A stretch of DNA of 19,367 nt from CAYSCX01 sp964429575 (GCA_964429575.1 CAYSCX010000039.1:1-19367); one strand, 5' to 3'. Counted from the first letter of the stretch, positions 9,268 to 17,732 are shown. The notes: generated by a model not told the origin, from the sequence alone. A program made the numbers and translations.

Positions 9268-9744
9268 ATGCGCGTCAACATCACCATCAACGGCCACAAA
9301 CGTTCCGACGACGTCGAAGCACGCAAGCTGCTGGTCCACTACATCCGTGATGTCGCCGGCCTGACCGGCACTCACGTCGGCTGCGAAACTTCTCTGTGCG
9401 GCGCCTGTACGGTGCTCGTCGATGGCAAGGCCGTGAAGTCGTGCACGATGTTCGCGCTGCAGGCCGAGGGCGCGAGCATCACGACGGTCGAAGGGCTCGC
9501 CAAGGACGGAAAGCTCCATCCGGTGCAGGAAGGCTTCTGGGAGTGCCACGGACTTCAATGCGGATATTGCACGCCCGGCATGATCTTGGCCTCGGTAGAT
9601 CTGCTGAGCCGCAATCAAAATCCCAGCGAGGCGGAGATTCGCCACGCGCTCGAAGGCAATCTCTGCCGCTGCACCGGCTACCAGCACATCATCGACGCAG
9701 TACAGTACGCCGCCGAAAAGATGCGCAGCGCCAAGGCGGCCTGA
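9268..9744 (+). CDS. coxS: Small [2Fe-2S] subunit of a xanthine dehydrogenase/CoxS-family enzyme
   Basis: The electron-transfer subunit (158 residues) of a three-subunit molybdenum hydroxylase; it passes electrons from the molybdenum site to FAD. All eight cluster ligands are visible. The plant-ferredoxin-type cluster is held by C39, C44, C47 and C59 (VGCETSLCGAC, KSC). The second cluster is held by C98 and C101 (QCGYCTPG) and C133 and C135 (NLCRCTGYQ). Length and order match the CoxS/CutS family. It is the first gene of the operon, with a good AGGAG 9 nt upstream; the large subunit begins 19 nt after its stop. The cox symbol describes homology, not proven CO oxidation. Confidence 0.93.
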   Translation: MRVNITINGHKRSDDVEARKLLVHYIRDVAGLTGTHVGCETSLCGACTVLVDGKAVKSCTMFALQAEGASITTVEGLAKDGKLHPVQEGFWECHGLQCGYCTPGMILASVDLLSRNQNPSEAEIRHALEGNLCRCTGYQHIIDAVQYAAEKMRSAKAA

Positions 9745-9763
9745 CGCGTCGGAGGTAATCGCG

Positions 9764-12109
9764 ATGGCAGTAATTCCGAAATTCGTCGGCGAAAGAATCA
9801 AGCGCCGCGAAGATCCACGTCTCATCACCGGCCAGGGCATCTACGTCGATGACGTCCGTCTGCCCGGAATGCTCACCGCGCTGGTGCTGCGAAGCCCCCA
9901 CGCTCACGCGAAGATCACGTCGGTGAATCTCGACGCCGCGCGAAACCTCGAAGGGGTCGTGTGCGCGCTCTCTGGCGCAGACCTCAAAGACAAGATCGGT
10001 TCGCTCCCGTGCGTCGCACCAGCCGAGCACGTGCCGTTCCACCCGGTGCTCGCGGTCGGCAAGGTACGGTTCGTCGGCGAAGGGGTCGCAGTGGTGGTCG
10101 CGAACAACGCCTACCTCGCGCAGGATGCCGTCGACCTGATCGAGGTTGACTACGACCCCCTCGACGCGGTCGTCGATCCAGAGAAGGCTCTGGAAGCCGG
10201 CGCTCCCATCATCCACGAAGAGTTCGGGTCCAATTCCGTCACGCTCGCGCTAGTGCCCAATCCGGCCGTCGACGATGCAATGAAAAAGGCGGACAAGATT
10301 ATCCGCTTCCGCATTTTCAATCAGCGCCTCGCGCCCACCGCGATGGAACCGCGCGGCGTCGTCGCGCAGTGGAACGCCGGAATGCAGCAGTTGACCGTGT
10401 GGTCATCGACGCAGATCCCGCACCTGTTGCGCTCGCAGCTCGCCGAGATGCTCAAGCTCGGCGAGAACAAGACCCGAGTCATTGCGCCCGAAGTCGGCGG
10501 CGGTTTCGGCGCCAAGCTCAACGTGTATCCCGAGGAGGCGCTCATCGCATACCTCGCGATGACGCTGGGCCGGCCAGTGAAGTGGATCGAACGCCGCCGC
10601 GAGAGCTTCCAAGCCACCACCCACGGCCGCGACCAGATCGCGTACGTCGAAGCCGCGGTGATGAAAGACGGCACGGTGACGGCGCTCAAGGCCCGGTTCG
10701 TATGCGACATGGGCGCGTATCTCCATCTGCTTAGCCCCGCGATTCCCGGATTTTCCGGCCTGATGATGACCGGCTGCTACAAGATTCCGGCGCTGTCGTT
10801 CGAGCAGCAGATGGTCTTCACCAACAAGATGGCGACCGATGCGTACCGCGGCGCGGGCCGACCCGAGGCGTGCTTCATCGCCGAGCGCACCATGGAGAAT
10901 GTCGCCAACGAACTCGGACTCGATCCGGTGGAGGTGCGCCGCCGCAACTTCATTCCGAAAGAAGCGTTCCCGGCGCCAATTGCGAGCGGGCTCGTCTACG
11001 ACTCCGGCGACTATGAACTCACGCTCAAGAGGGCGCTCGAAATTGTCGATTACAGGAAGTGGCGCGCCGATCAGGTTGCCGCCCGCAAGCAGGGACGCTT
11101 CATCGGAATCGGGATCGCGTCGTACGTTGAGATCTGCGGAATCGGACCTTCGGCGCTGCTCCCGCCCAAGCTCAAGGGCGGCGGTTGGGAGAGCGCGACG
11201 GTGCGCGTCGAGCCCGACGGCAAAGTCACCGTGCTCACCGGTATTTCGCCGCACGGACAAGGCCAGGAAACCACCTTTGCGCAACTCGTCGCCGACGCGC
11301 TCGGCATCGACATCGATGACATTACGGTCGTTCACGGTGATACCGCGATCGTCCAGTACGGTATCGGCACCTTCGGCAGCCGCGGCACCACCGTTGGCGG
11401 CCCGGCGCTGATGATGGCGGTCGGCAAGGTGCAGGAAAAAATGAAGAAGATCGCCTCCACCATGATGGAGACGCCGCCCGACCAGCTCGTCTTCCAAAAC
11501 CGAACCATCGCGCTGGCTACGGATGCGTCGAAGTCGATTCCGCTGCAGCGGGTGATCGATGCGGCCTATGGCTACAAACAGCCGATTCCGGGCGTCGAGC
11601 CCGGCCTCGACGCGACCAGCTTCTACGAACCGAGCGCCTGTACCTTCCCGTTCGGCACGCACGTAGCGGTAGTCGAAGTCGATCCGGCCACCGGCGTCGT
11701 CAAGTTCCACCGCTACGTGGGCGTCGACGACTGCGGCAAAATCATTAGCCCGCTGCTGGTCGAGGGTCAGGTGCACGGCGGCATCGCGCAAGGAATCGCG
11801 CAGGCGCTGTACGAAGAAGTCGTTTACGACGAGAACGGCCAGCTCATTACCGGCTCATTAATGGATTACGCGGTGCCCAAGGCCAACATGCTGCCTCGCT
11901 ACGAACTCGAAAGCACCGTGACGCCGTCGCCGGTGAATTCGCTCGGCGTCAAGGGCGTCGGCGAGGCAGGCACGATCGGCTCGACGCCGTGCGTCGTCAA
12001 CGCGGTCATGGATGCGCTCAAGCCGCTCGGCATCACAAATCTCGACATGCCGCTCAAACCCGAGCGCATTTGGCGCGCGATCCAGCAAGCCAAGGCAAAG
12101 AAGGCGTAA
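9764..12109 (+). CDS. coxL: Large molybdopterin-binding subunit, form II CoxL type
   Basis: The catalytic subunit (781 residues) of a xanthine-oxidase-family molybdenum hydroxylase, which would bind molybdopterin cytosine dinucleotide. Domains: the N-terminal aldehyde oxidase a/b hammerhead (about 20-145), then the molybdopterin-binding domains. Motifs seen: GGGFGAK (245-251), the active-site loop AYRGAGR (360-366) and the catalytic Glu near 734 in GVGEAGTIG. AYRGAGR is the form II signature. True CO dehydrogenases (form I) carry AYxCSFR with the copper-binding cysteine, which is absent here. GGAGG at 9751-9755 supports ATG 9764. The likely role is oxidation of an aldehyde, purine or other heterocycle, or another unknown small substrate. 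Confidence 0.93.
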   Translation: MAVIPKFVGERIKRREDPRLITGQGIYVDDVRLPGMLTALVLRSPHAHAKITSVNLDAARNLEGVVCALSGADLKDKIGSLPCVAPAEHVPFHPVLAVGKVRFVGEGVAVVVANNAYLAQDAVDLIEVDYDPLDAVVDPEKALEAGAPIIHEEFGSNSVTLALVPNPAVDDAMKKADKIIRFRIFNQRLAPTAMEPRGVVAQWNAGMQQLTVWSSTQIPHLLRSQLAEMLKLGENKTRVIAPEVGGGFGAKLNVYPEEALIAYLAMTLGRPVKWIERRRESFQATTHGRDQIAYVEAAVMKDGTVTALKARFVCDMGAYLHLLSPAIPGFSGLMMTGCYKIPALSFEQQMVFTNKMATDAYRGAGRPEACFIAERTMENVANELGLDPVEVRRRNFIPKEAFPAPIASGLVYDSGDYELTLKRALEIVDYRKWRADQVAARKQGRFIGIGIASYVEICGIGPSALLPPKLKGGGWESATVRVEPDGKVTVLTGISPHGQGQETTFAQLVADALGIDIDDITVVHGDTAIVQYGIGTFGSRGTTVGGPALMMAVGKVQEKMKKIASTMMETPPDQLVFQNRTIALATDASKSIPLQRVIDAAYGYKQPIPGVEPGLDATSFYEPSACTFPFGTHVAVVEVDPATGVVKFHRYVGVDDCGKIISPLLVEGQVHGGIAQGIAQALYEEVVYDENGQLITGSLMDYAVPKANMLPRYELESTVTPSPVNSLGVKGVGEAGTIGSTPCVVNAVMDALKPLGITNLDMPLKPERIWRAIQQAKAKKA

Positions 12110-12114
12110 GCAAG

Positions 12115-12978
12115 ATGTACCCCGCATCGTTTGAATACCACCGCGCGACCTCGGTTAAGGACGCGCTCGGTCTGCTGCAGAAGTTCGGCGACGACGCGAA
12201 GCTATTGTCCGGCGGCCACAGTTTGATCCCGATGATGAAGCTGCGCCTCGCGCAACCGGCGCATCTGATCGACATCGCGGCGATCAGCGACCTGGCAGAG
12301 ATTCGTGAAGACGGCGGCAAGGTCCGCATCGGCGCCGGATCAACGCACGCGCAAGTCGAAACCTCGGACGTCGTCCGCAAGCGCATTGCGCTGCTCGCCG
12401 AGTGTGCGGCCGAAATCGGCGATGTGCAGGTGCGAAATCGAGGCACCATCGGTGGCAGCCTCGCCCACGCCGATCCTGCCGCCGACTATCCCGCGGCCGT
12501 GCTGGCTCTGGAAGCGGAGATCAAAGTCGAGGGTGCGTCGGGCGCGCGGACCATTAGGGCCGATGAGTTCTTTCTGGATCTGCTGACTACCGCCGCAGCG
12601 CCGGGCGAAATCCTCACCCAGGTATCGTTCGCGCCGCTGGGCGCGCGTACCGGCTCCGCGTACATCAAACATCGCCAGCCAGCCTCGGGCTTTGCGCTGG
12701 TCGGAGTCGCCGCGGTCGTCACGCTCGACGCAAAGGGCAACTTCGAGCGCGTGCGCGTCGGCGTCACCGGGCTTGGCGCCAAAGCGTTCCGCGCCAAGGC
12801 CGTCGAGTCCGCGCTTATTGGCAAGGCGCCGGGCGCCGAGGCCGAAGCCGCATCACGCGTCGCCGACGGAATCGACGCGCTCGCCGACATCCATGCGTCG
12901 GCAGACTTCCGCGCCGAACTCGCGCGGGTGTACGCGCGACGCGCGCTCGAGCGGGCGGCTGCGCGCGCGAAGGGCTAG
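12115..12978 (+). CDS. coxM: FAD-binding medium subunit (CoxM family)
   Basis: The FAD subunit (287 residues) of the molybdenum hydroxylase; it takes electrons from CoxS and passes them to the acceptor. Two FAD-contact motifs of the family are clear: LSGGHSLIPMMK (31-42) and TIGGSLAHADPAADYPA (111-127). The C-terminal half fits the CO dehydrogenase flavoprotein C-terminal domain. ATG 12115 lies 5 nt after the coxL stop with no clear Shine-Dalgarno sequence, so translation is probably coupled to coxL. The frame is open upstream within coxL, but the family start (MYPASFEYHRATS) fits this ATG. Confidence 0.93.
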   Translation: MYPASFEYHRATSVKDALGLLQKFGDDAKLLSGGHSLIPMMKLRLAQPAHLIDIAAISDLAEIREDGGKVRIGAGSTHAQVETSDVVRKRIALLAECAAEIGDVQVRNRGTIGGSLAHADPAADYPAAVLALEAEIKVEGASGARTIRADEFFLDLLTTAAAPGEILTQVSFAPLGARTGSAYIKHRQPASGFALVGVAAVVTLDAKGNFERVRVGVTGLGAKAFRAKAVESALIGKAPGAEAEAASRVADGIDALADIHASADFRAELARVYARRALERAAARAKG

Positions 12979-13010
12979 ACCGCGGCCATTATCTCACCGC
13001 CCGCGCCCGC

Positions 13011-13541
13011 ATGAAGATTTCAGGCGAACAGGTTCTGTCCGCGCCGCGCGAACGCGTCTGGGAGCTGTTCAACGATCCCCAGCGCCTGTCCCGGCTGATT
13101 CCCGGTTGCCAAGAACTAAAGACGCTCGGCCCCGATGAGTACGAGGGCACCATCAATGTCGGCATCGCCGCCGTCAAAGGCGTGTACACCGGCAAGCTCA
13201 AGCTCGAGGAGCTTAGGCCGCCCGAGCACTACAAGATGCTGGTTGACGGCAAGGGCAAGCAGGGATTCATCCGTGGCTTCGGCACCCTCGACCTCGTGCC
13301 ACGCGACGCCGGCTCGACCATCGCGAAGTACGCGGGTGACGTGCAGATTGGCGGCCCGCTCATCGCAGTCGGTCAGCGCGTGATCGACAGCGCGGCCAAG
13401 ATGATGCTGGGACAGTTTTTTGCTGCCGCCGAGGCGGAACTAAAGGCCGCGTCGAAAGGGACGCTGGCGCGTCAGGGAATCGCAATCAACTTCTGGCGCT
13501 ATCTCGTCCGATTGATCAGATCGTTCTTCGGCGGGAAGTAA
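13011..13541 (+). CDS. coxG: CoxG-like SRPBCC family protein
   Basis: A START/SRPBCC-fold protein of 176 residues (about 1-145 for the fold) with a C-terminal helix (INFWRYLVRLIRSFFGGK, from about 159) that looks amphipathic or membrane-binding. Family knowledge: CoxG anchors CO dehydrogenase to the cytoplasmic membrane, and related proteins occur with other molybdenum hydroxylases. MKISGEQVLSAPRERVWELF at the N-terminus is typical. It is the last gene of the coxSLMG-like operon, 32 nt after coxM, with no obvious ribosome binding site. Its presence suggests that this enzyme, whatever its substrate, delivers electrons to the respiratory chain at the membrane. Confidence 0.88.
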   Translation: MKISGEQVLSAPRERVWELFNDPQRLSRLIPGCQELKTLGPDEYEGTINVGIAAVKGVYTGKLKLEELRPPEHYKMLVDGKGKQGFIRGFGTLDLVPRDAGSTIAKYAGDVQIGGPLIAVGQRVIDSAAKMMLGQFFAAAEAELKAASKGTLARQGIAINFWRYLVRLIRSFFGGK

Positions 13542-13572
13542 TTCGCTGCCGCGCGTACCGCTACGGTGGTGA

Positions 13573-13595
13573 ATCCGTGGCATGATGCCGCGGAT
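13573..13595. terminator. Hairpin between convergent coxG and Crp genes
   Basis: ATCCGTGGC (13573-13581) pairs with GCCGCGGAT (13587-13595), with one T-G wobble, around the loop ATGAT. It lies in the short gap between two converging genes and could end both transcripts, although neither side has a strong T-run. Confidence 0.45.
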
Positions 13596-13628
13596 CGCCC
13601 CGCCGAATATACAGAATCCCCCGAGAAG

Positions 13629-14462
13629 TTAAGCTGCGGCGGGCGTCGCCGAGCCTCGTGGCGCGCGAGCCGCTGCCTGCGGTGCAACCGGCCGGCGAGC
13701 GGTCTGCGAGCCGTTGATGACGCCATTGCCGCTAACATTGGCGTTCGCAGTCGCGCCGACCTTCTGCTCGGTCTTCCAGCTGCCAAGCAGGATGTGCCGC
13801 TTGCCCTCGCGAATCAGCAGTCCCTGGCGGTTCATCTCGGTCAGTAGCTTGCTGACCATCGGTCGTGAGCTGCCGATCATCTCGGCCAGCTCCTCCTGCG
13901 CCAGTTCCGGCGTCAGCAGGATGCCGCGCGCGTCGGGAACGCCGAACCGGTTCGCCAGCTCCGTAAACACCATCTCGAGACGCTTGCGCAGCGACATGCC
14001 CAGAAAGTTCGCGTAGCGATGCGCTACCGACGACCACATCGAGTTGAGCGTCTCCGCGAGCCGCAGCACCGACTCGGGGTCGAGGCTCTTGAGCACCTCG
14101 ACGATGTGGTGGCGCGTGATGAGAGCGACGCAGCAATTCGTCAGCGCGCGCGCCTCGAAGATCTGCGAGCGCTCGCTGCATCCCTCGGCGAAGTCGGCGT
14201 AACCGGCCAGGTCCCCCGGTCCCGACAGTTCGACCACGATGGTCTCGCCGCCGGCGCGTGTGCTCTGCACCTTCACAACCCCGCTCTGCACCACGAACAC
14301 AACGTCCGCCGGCGAGCCTTTTGAAAACAGCGTCGCGCCCTTGGGGTACCGCACCAGCGTGTGGCGCTCCAACAGCGCAGCGACCGTCTCGCGCGACAGA
14401 CCCATGCTCGTTAGCCGATCGGTCAGCCGCTCCTGTGCAGGCAGTGATACTTGCCCGTTCAT
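13629..14462 (-). CDS. Crp/Fnr family transcriptional regulator with a C-terminal low-complexity tail
   Basis: A DNA-binding regulator of 277 residues. A cyclic-nucleotide-type sensor domain (about 35-125, with YPKGATLFSKGS and GPGDLAGYADF) and a long dimer helix are followed by a Crp-type helix-turn-helix (about 183-225, LAQEELAEMIGSSRPMVSKLL). There are no N-terminal Fnr cysteines, and the cAMP-contact pattern of E. coli CRP is not preserved, so the signal is unknown. Residues 231-277 form an Ala/Pro/Thr-rich tail after the usual family end. GGGGAG (+ strand 14469-14474) supports ATG 14462. It converges on the cox-like operon; control of that operon is plausible but not shown. Confidence 0.9.
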   Translation of the reverse strand: MNGQVSLPAQERLTDRLTSMGLSRETVAALLERHTLVRYPKGATLFSKGSPADVVFVVQSGVVKVQSTRAGGETIVVELSGPGDLAGYADFAEGCSERSQIFEARALTNCCVALITRHHIVEVLKSLDPESVLRLAETLNSMWSSVAHRYANFLGMSLRKRLEMVFTELANRFGVPDARGILLTPELAQEELAEMIGSSRPMVSKLLTEMNRQGLLIREGKRHILLGSWKTEQKVGATANANVSGNGVINGSQTARRPVAPQAAARAPRGSATPAAA

Positions 14463-14631
14463 GGTTTTCTCCCCGCGTCGTCCGAATTGAGTTGCAGCCA
14501 GCCCCGCTCTTTGCGGCGCCCGGGACGTGCGGCCAAACCGCGCCCGATGAGAACTCGGGTCCCGTGACCGTCATTGCGGGTTGGGCTGCCGGACAATGCT
14601 TCCTCTCCCATGACCTCAGACTCTACAGATT

Positions 14632-14658
14632 GTTATAAAATTATACAAGCAAGGTCAA
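14632..14658 (-). promoter_or_regulatory. AT-rich promoter-like region for the Crp/Fnr gene
   Basis: On the - strand, TTGACC (14658-14653) is followed after 15 nt by TATAAC (14637-14632). A second hexamer, TATAAT (14645-14640), lies between them. The spacing is short of the ideal 17 nt, so which -10 is used is unclear. This is the only AT-rich patch between pmbA and the regulator. Confidence 0.4.
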
Positions 14659-14697
14659 GCGCTCCAGATGCCCACTCCCCCAGTGGGTTGGAAGCGC
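14659..14697 (-). terminator. Long stem-loop after pmbA, probable terminator of the tldD-pmbA unit
   Basis: GCGCT and CCA (14659-14666) pair with TGG and AGCGC (14689-14697) around one bulged A. An inner 6-bp stem, CCCACT (14671-14676) with AGTGGG (14682-14687), closes on CCCCC. It begins 28 nt after the pmbA stop on the - strand. No immediate U-run follows, but the AT-rich promoter region starts directly after it. Confidence 0.5.
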
Positions 14698-14725
14698 CGA
14701 AAAAGGCTGGCGAGACGGCGGAGCG

Positions 14726-16075
14726 CTATTCGCCCGCTATCGTCATCTCTGCAATCTTGAGCGTGGGTGCGACGGTCGACGAGCGCCAGTTCAGATCGTT
14801 TCCGATCATCTCAATCCCTTGCAGCATGTCGCGCAGGTTCCCGGCGATCGTGATCTCCTGGACCGGGTGGGTGAGCTTGCCGTCCTCGATCCAGATCCCA
14901 CCCGCGCCGCGCGAGTAGTCGCCGGTCACCATGTTGACGCCGAACCCGATCAGTTCGGTGAGATAGAGTCCGTGCTTCACTGAGCCGATGATTTGCTCCG
15001 GCGTGTATGCGCCGGGCTCCAGGTACAGATTGGTTGGGCTCACGCTTGGTGAATCGCCGACCGAGCGTGCGGCGTTGCCGGTCGGAGCAAGCTTGAGCTT
15101 GCGCGCGGAATAGCTGTCGAGCAGATAGGTGCTCAACACGCCCTTGTCCACCAAGTTTTTTCGCGTGGTCGGCAAGCCCTCGCCGTCGAATGGCTTGGAG
15201 CCGAGCCGCTCCGGCATCGTGCCGTCATCGACGATCGTAACGTTCGTCGATGCGATCCGCTCGCCAAGTTTTCCAATCAGAAACGATGCGCCCTTGTACA
15301 GCGCGGGCCCGGATGCCGCGCCCGCCACCGAGCGAATCAATCCGGCGGCCATGTCCGGATCAAATACCACCGGCGCGCGCACCGTCTTGATTTTCCGCGC
15401 GCCCAATCTTCTGAGCGCGCGCCGCGCGGCGATGCGCCCCACCTCCTCCGCATCCTCCAGTTTCTTGAACCTGCGTCCCGCGGTGTACCAGTAGCCCTGC
15501 TGCATCGTGCCGTCGTCCTGCGCAATCGGCATTACCAGCAGGCTGAATGACGTCCCGCCGTACTCGCCGGAGAAACCCTGGCTGTTCGCGAACAAAACGC
15601 GGTACGTGCCTGAATCGAACTCTGCGCCTTCGGAGTTCTTGATTCGCGCGTCAGCTCCCAGAGCCGTCCGCTCACCCTTGCGCGCGATTTCGAGCGCGGT
15701 TTGCGCGTCGATTATCCCGAAATCGGGATCGGCCAACTCAAGCTCCTTCAACTCACGCGGATGCAGCGGCGCATCCGGAAGTCCCGCCCACGGATCTTCC
15801 GCCGTCAGCCGCGCCATCTCGACCGTGTTTGCGATGAAATCCTTGAGCGAGGCGCGATCGATCTCGGCAGTCCCTGCGGTCGCCGATGACTGCCCGGCAA
15901 AGACGCGGATGCCTATTCGACGCTCGCGCGAATGCTTGAGCTTCTCGACCTCCCCGAGCCTTACCCCCGCCGCCAGCGACTCCGCCGTAACGCACAACAC
16001 CTCGGCCGCGGTTGCGCCGCGTGCTTTCGCCTCGCCCAGCACCCACTCGGCAAGCCCCAAATCAAGCGTCGCCAT
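14726..16075 (-). CDS. pmbA: PmbA/TldE, non-catalytic partner of the TldD/TldE protease
   Basis: The second subunit (449 residues) of the TldD-TldE heterodimer. Family knowledge: the complex degrades unfolded peptides in the cytoplasm and matures some modified peptides such as microcin B17. Visible features are the PmbA/TldD N-terminal domain (VRLGEVEKLKHSRERRIGIRVF-type region), the central strand region and the C-terminal segment with SPTNLYLEPG and GVNMVTGDYSRGAGGIWIEDG. It lacks the HExxxH zinc motif, as expected for TldE. ATG 16075 has GGAG 9 nt upstream (+ strand 16085-16088). It follows tldD in the same operon with 51 nt between them, a gap largely filled by a palindromic element. Confidence 0.92.
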   Translation of the reverse strand: MATLDLGLAEWVLGEAKARGATAAEVLCVTAESLAAGVRLGEVEKLKHSRERRIGIRVFAGQSSATAGTAEIDRASLKDFIANTVEMARLTAEDPWAGLPDAPLHPRELKELELADPDFGIIDAQTALEIARKGERTALGADARIKNSEGAEFDSGTYRVLFANSQGFSGEYGGTSFSLLVMPIAQDDGTMQQGYWYTAGRRFKKLEDAEEVGRIAARRALRRLGARKIKTVRAPVVFDPDMAAGLIRSVAGAASGPALYKGASFLIGKLGERIASTNVTIVDDGTMPERLGSKPFDGEGLPTTRKNLVDKGVLSTYLLDSYSARKLKLAPTGNAARSVGDSPSVSPTNLYLEPGAYTPEQIIGSVKHGLYLTELIGFGVNMVTGDYSRGAGGIWIEDGKLTHPVQEITIAGNLRDMLQGIEMIGNDLNWRSSTVAPTLKIAEMTIAGE

Positions 16076-16089
16076 ATTGCGATGCTCCG

Positions 16090-16130
16090 CTAGCAGGCCG
16101 TTGAAAAAGTCATTTTCAGCACCCTGCTAG
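16090..16130. repeat. 41-nt palindromic element containing the tldD stop codon
   Basis: CTAGCAGG (16090-16097) and CCTGCTAG (16123-16130) form perfect 8-bp outer arms. Inside, TGAAAA (16102-16107) pairs with TTTTCA (16113-16118) around AGTCA, with a small internal loop between the two stems. The right arm supplies the tldD stop (TAG, complement at 16127-16129), and the left end sits 2 nt from the pmbA ribosome site. Its compact two-stem form, different in composition from the coding DNA, looks like an inserted REP/MITE-type repeat. Confidence 0.65.
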
Positions 16131-17578
16131 GAGGCGCGCGTGCCGCCGACCGTGATGCCGTCGATGCGAATGGTCGGAAGTCCCACGCCCACTGGCACCG
16201 ACTGGCCGTCCTTGCCGCAGGTGCCGATGCCCGGGTCGAGCCGCAGATCGTTTCCGACCATCGTGACGCGCGTCAATACGTCCGGGCCGTTGCCGATGAG
16301 CGTCGCGCCCTTCACTGGCCGCGTAACCTTTCCGTCCTCGATCAAGTAAGCCTCGCTCGCGGAGAACACGAACTTGCCGTTGGTGATGTCGACCTGGCCG
16401 CCGCCGAAGCTCACCGCGTATAGCCCGTGCTTTACCGAGCTCAAGACCTCTTCGGGCGTCGATTCACCCGGCAACATGAAGGTGTTCGTCATGCGCGGCA
16501 TCGGCGAATGCGCGAAGCTCTCGCGCCGCCCGTTGCCGGTCGGTTCCATCTTCATGAGCCGCGCATTGAGGCGGTCCTGCAGGTAGCCGCACAGGATGCC
16601 TTTGTCGATCAGCACGGTGCGCGACGTCGGCGTGCCTTCGTCATCGACGTTGAGGCTCCCGCGGCGGTTCGGCATCGTGCCGTCGTCGATCACCGTGCAC
16701 AACTCGCTCGCGACTTTCTGCCCGATGCGGTTGGCGAATGTCGAGACGCCCTTGCGGTTGAAGTCGCCTTCGAGGCCGTGCCCAATCGCCTCGTGCAAAA
16801 GGATTCCCGGCCACCCCGGTCCGAGCACGACGACCATCTCGCCCGCCGGCGCGTCGGTTGCGTCGAGCATCAGCACCGCCTGCCGCGCCGCCTCGTGCGC
16901 GTAGTTCTTCCAGCGCTCGCCTTCGAGGAAGAACCCGAACTCGACGCGCCCTCCGCCGCCGTAAGTTCCAACTTGGCGGCCCTTGCCGTCTTGCGCAATC
17001 ACCGTGACGTTGAGCCGGCAGAGCGGTTGCACGTCGGCTGCGATTCGGCCTTCGCTTGTCACGACCATCACGATCTTCTGCTCGGCGGTAAGCGCGGCCA
17101 TCACGTTCTTCACGCGCGGATCGTACTCGCGCGCGGAGCGATCGACCTCACGAAGCAGCCGCGCGCGCTCGCCGAGCGGCACATCCAATGGCGTGCTGGG
17201 CAGGTCGTACAGTGAATGGAGCGCGACCGGCGTCCCCACCTGCACCGCGGCGGGTGGGTTGCCGCGCTGATCGGCGATCGCCCGCGCCGTCTCGGCAGCG
17301 AGCCGCATCCGATCGATCGTTACTTCATCTGAATAGGCGTAACCGGTGCGATCTTCGGCGCACACGCGCACCCCGACCCCTTGGCTGAGGCTCTTCGAGG
17401 TGTGATTTACCATCGACTCCTCGAGGCTCAGCCCCTCGGCGTTTCGGTATTCGAAAAACAGGTCGGCGTAATCGGCCTTGCGTTCAAGCGCAGTGCCGAG
17501 CACCCGCTCGAAGGCGCGCTCGGACATCGCGAAGCGGTCAAGGAAGAACTTTTCGGGCTTTGTTACTTCATTCGCCAT
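16127..17578 (-). CDS. tldD: TldD metalloprotease subunit
   Basis: The catalytic subunit (483 residues; E. coli TldD has 481) of the TldD/TldE zinc protease. Seen: the HExxxH motif HEAIGH (H262, E263, H267) within LLHEAIGHGLEGDF, and C454 in GIGTCGKDG, which sits where the family's cysteine zinc ligand lies. The strand-rich TldD core (GRVEFGFFLEGERW, VVVLGPGWPGILL) is conserved. I chose ATG 17578 (MANEVTKPEKFFL) because it gives the usual length and has GGAAGG just upstream. An in-frame TTG at 17626 and an ATG at 17614 would add residues with no family look. It is the first gene of tldD-pmbA; its last residues and stop run into the palindrome at 16090-16130. Confidence 0.95.
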   Translation of the reverse strand: MANEVTKPEKFFLDRFAMSERAFERVLGTALERKADYADLFFEYRNAEGLSLEESMVNHTSKSLSQGVGVRVCAEDRTGYAYSDEVTIDRMRLAAETARAIADQRGNPPAAVQVGTPVALHSLYDLPSTPLDVPLGERARLLREVDRSAREYDPRVKNVMAALTAEQKIVMVVTSEGRIAADVQPLCRLNVTVIAQDGKGRQVGTYGGGGRVEFGFFLEGERWKNYAHEAARQAVLMLDATDAPAGEMVVVLGPGWPGILLHEAIGHGLEGDFNRKGVSTFANRIGQKVASELCTVIDDGTMPNRRGSLNVDDEGTPTSRTVLIDKGILCGYLQDRLNARLMKMEPTGNGRRESFAHSPMPRMTNTFMLPGESTPEEVLSSVKHGLYAVSFGGGQVDITNGKFVFSASEAYLIEDGKVTRPVKGATLIGNGPDVLTRVTMVGNDLRLDPGIGTCGKDGQSVPVGVGLPTIRIDGITVGGTRAS

Positions 17579-17700
17579 GAGACCTTCCGAGGAGGGTTCT
17601 CGAACGGACTGCATCGAGTCTATCAAAGCGCGCCCGCGGCGAGAAATTCGCTATTCCCCGCGCGGTTCTGCGCCGCATCCGCCGCGCTCGAAACAAAAAC

Positions 17701-17732
17701 GGCCGGCGCGCTCAGTGCTGATCGCGCCGGCC
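17701..17732 (-). terminator. Strong intrinsic terminator after the BamE-like lipoprotein gene
   Basis: GGCCGGCGCG (17701-17710) and CGCGCCGGCC (17723-17732) form a perfect 10-bp stem. TCAG and CTGA extend it across one mismatch. On the - strand the hairpin is followed at once by GTTTTTGTTTC, giving a classic Rho-independent terminator 20 nt after the lipoprotein stop and upstream of tldD. Confidence 0.88.

Noticed and set aside
10403..11791. A 462-codon open frame on the - strand within coxL
   Set aside because: It is the antisense shadow of coxL. It is rich in Arg, His and Asp and has no motif.
11989..12114. Extended start for the coxM-like gene
   Set aside because: The added 42 residues lie within coxL and are Arg/His-rich, whereas ATG 12115 matches the family N-terminus.
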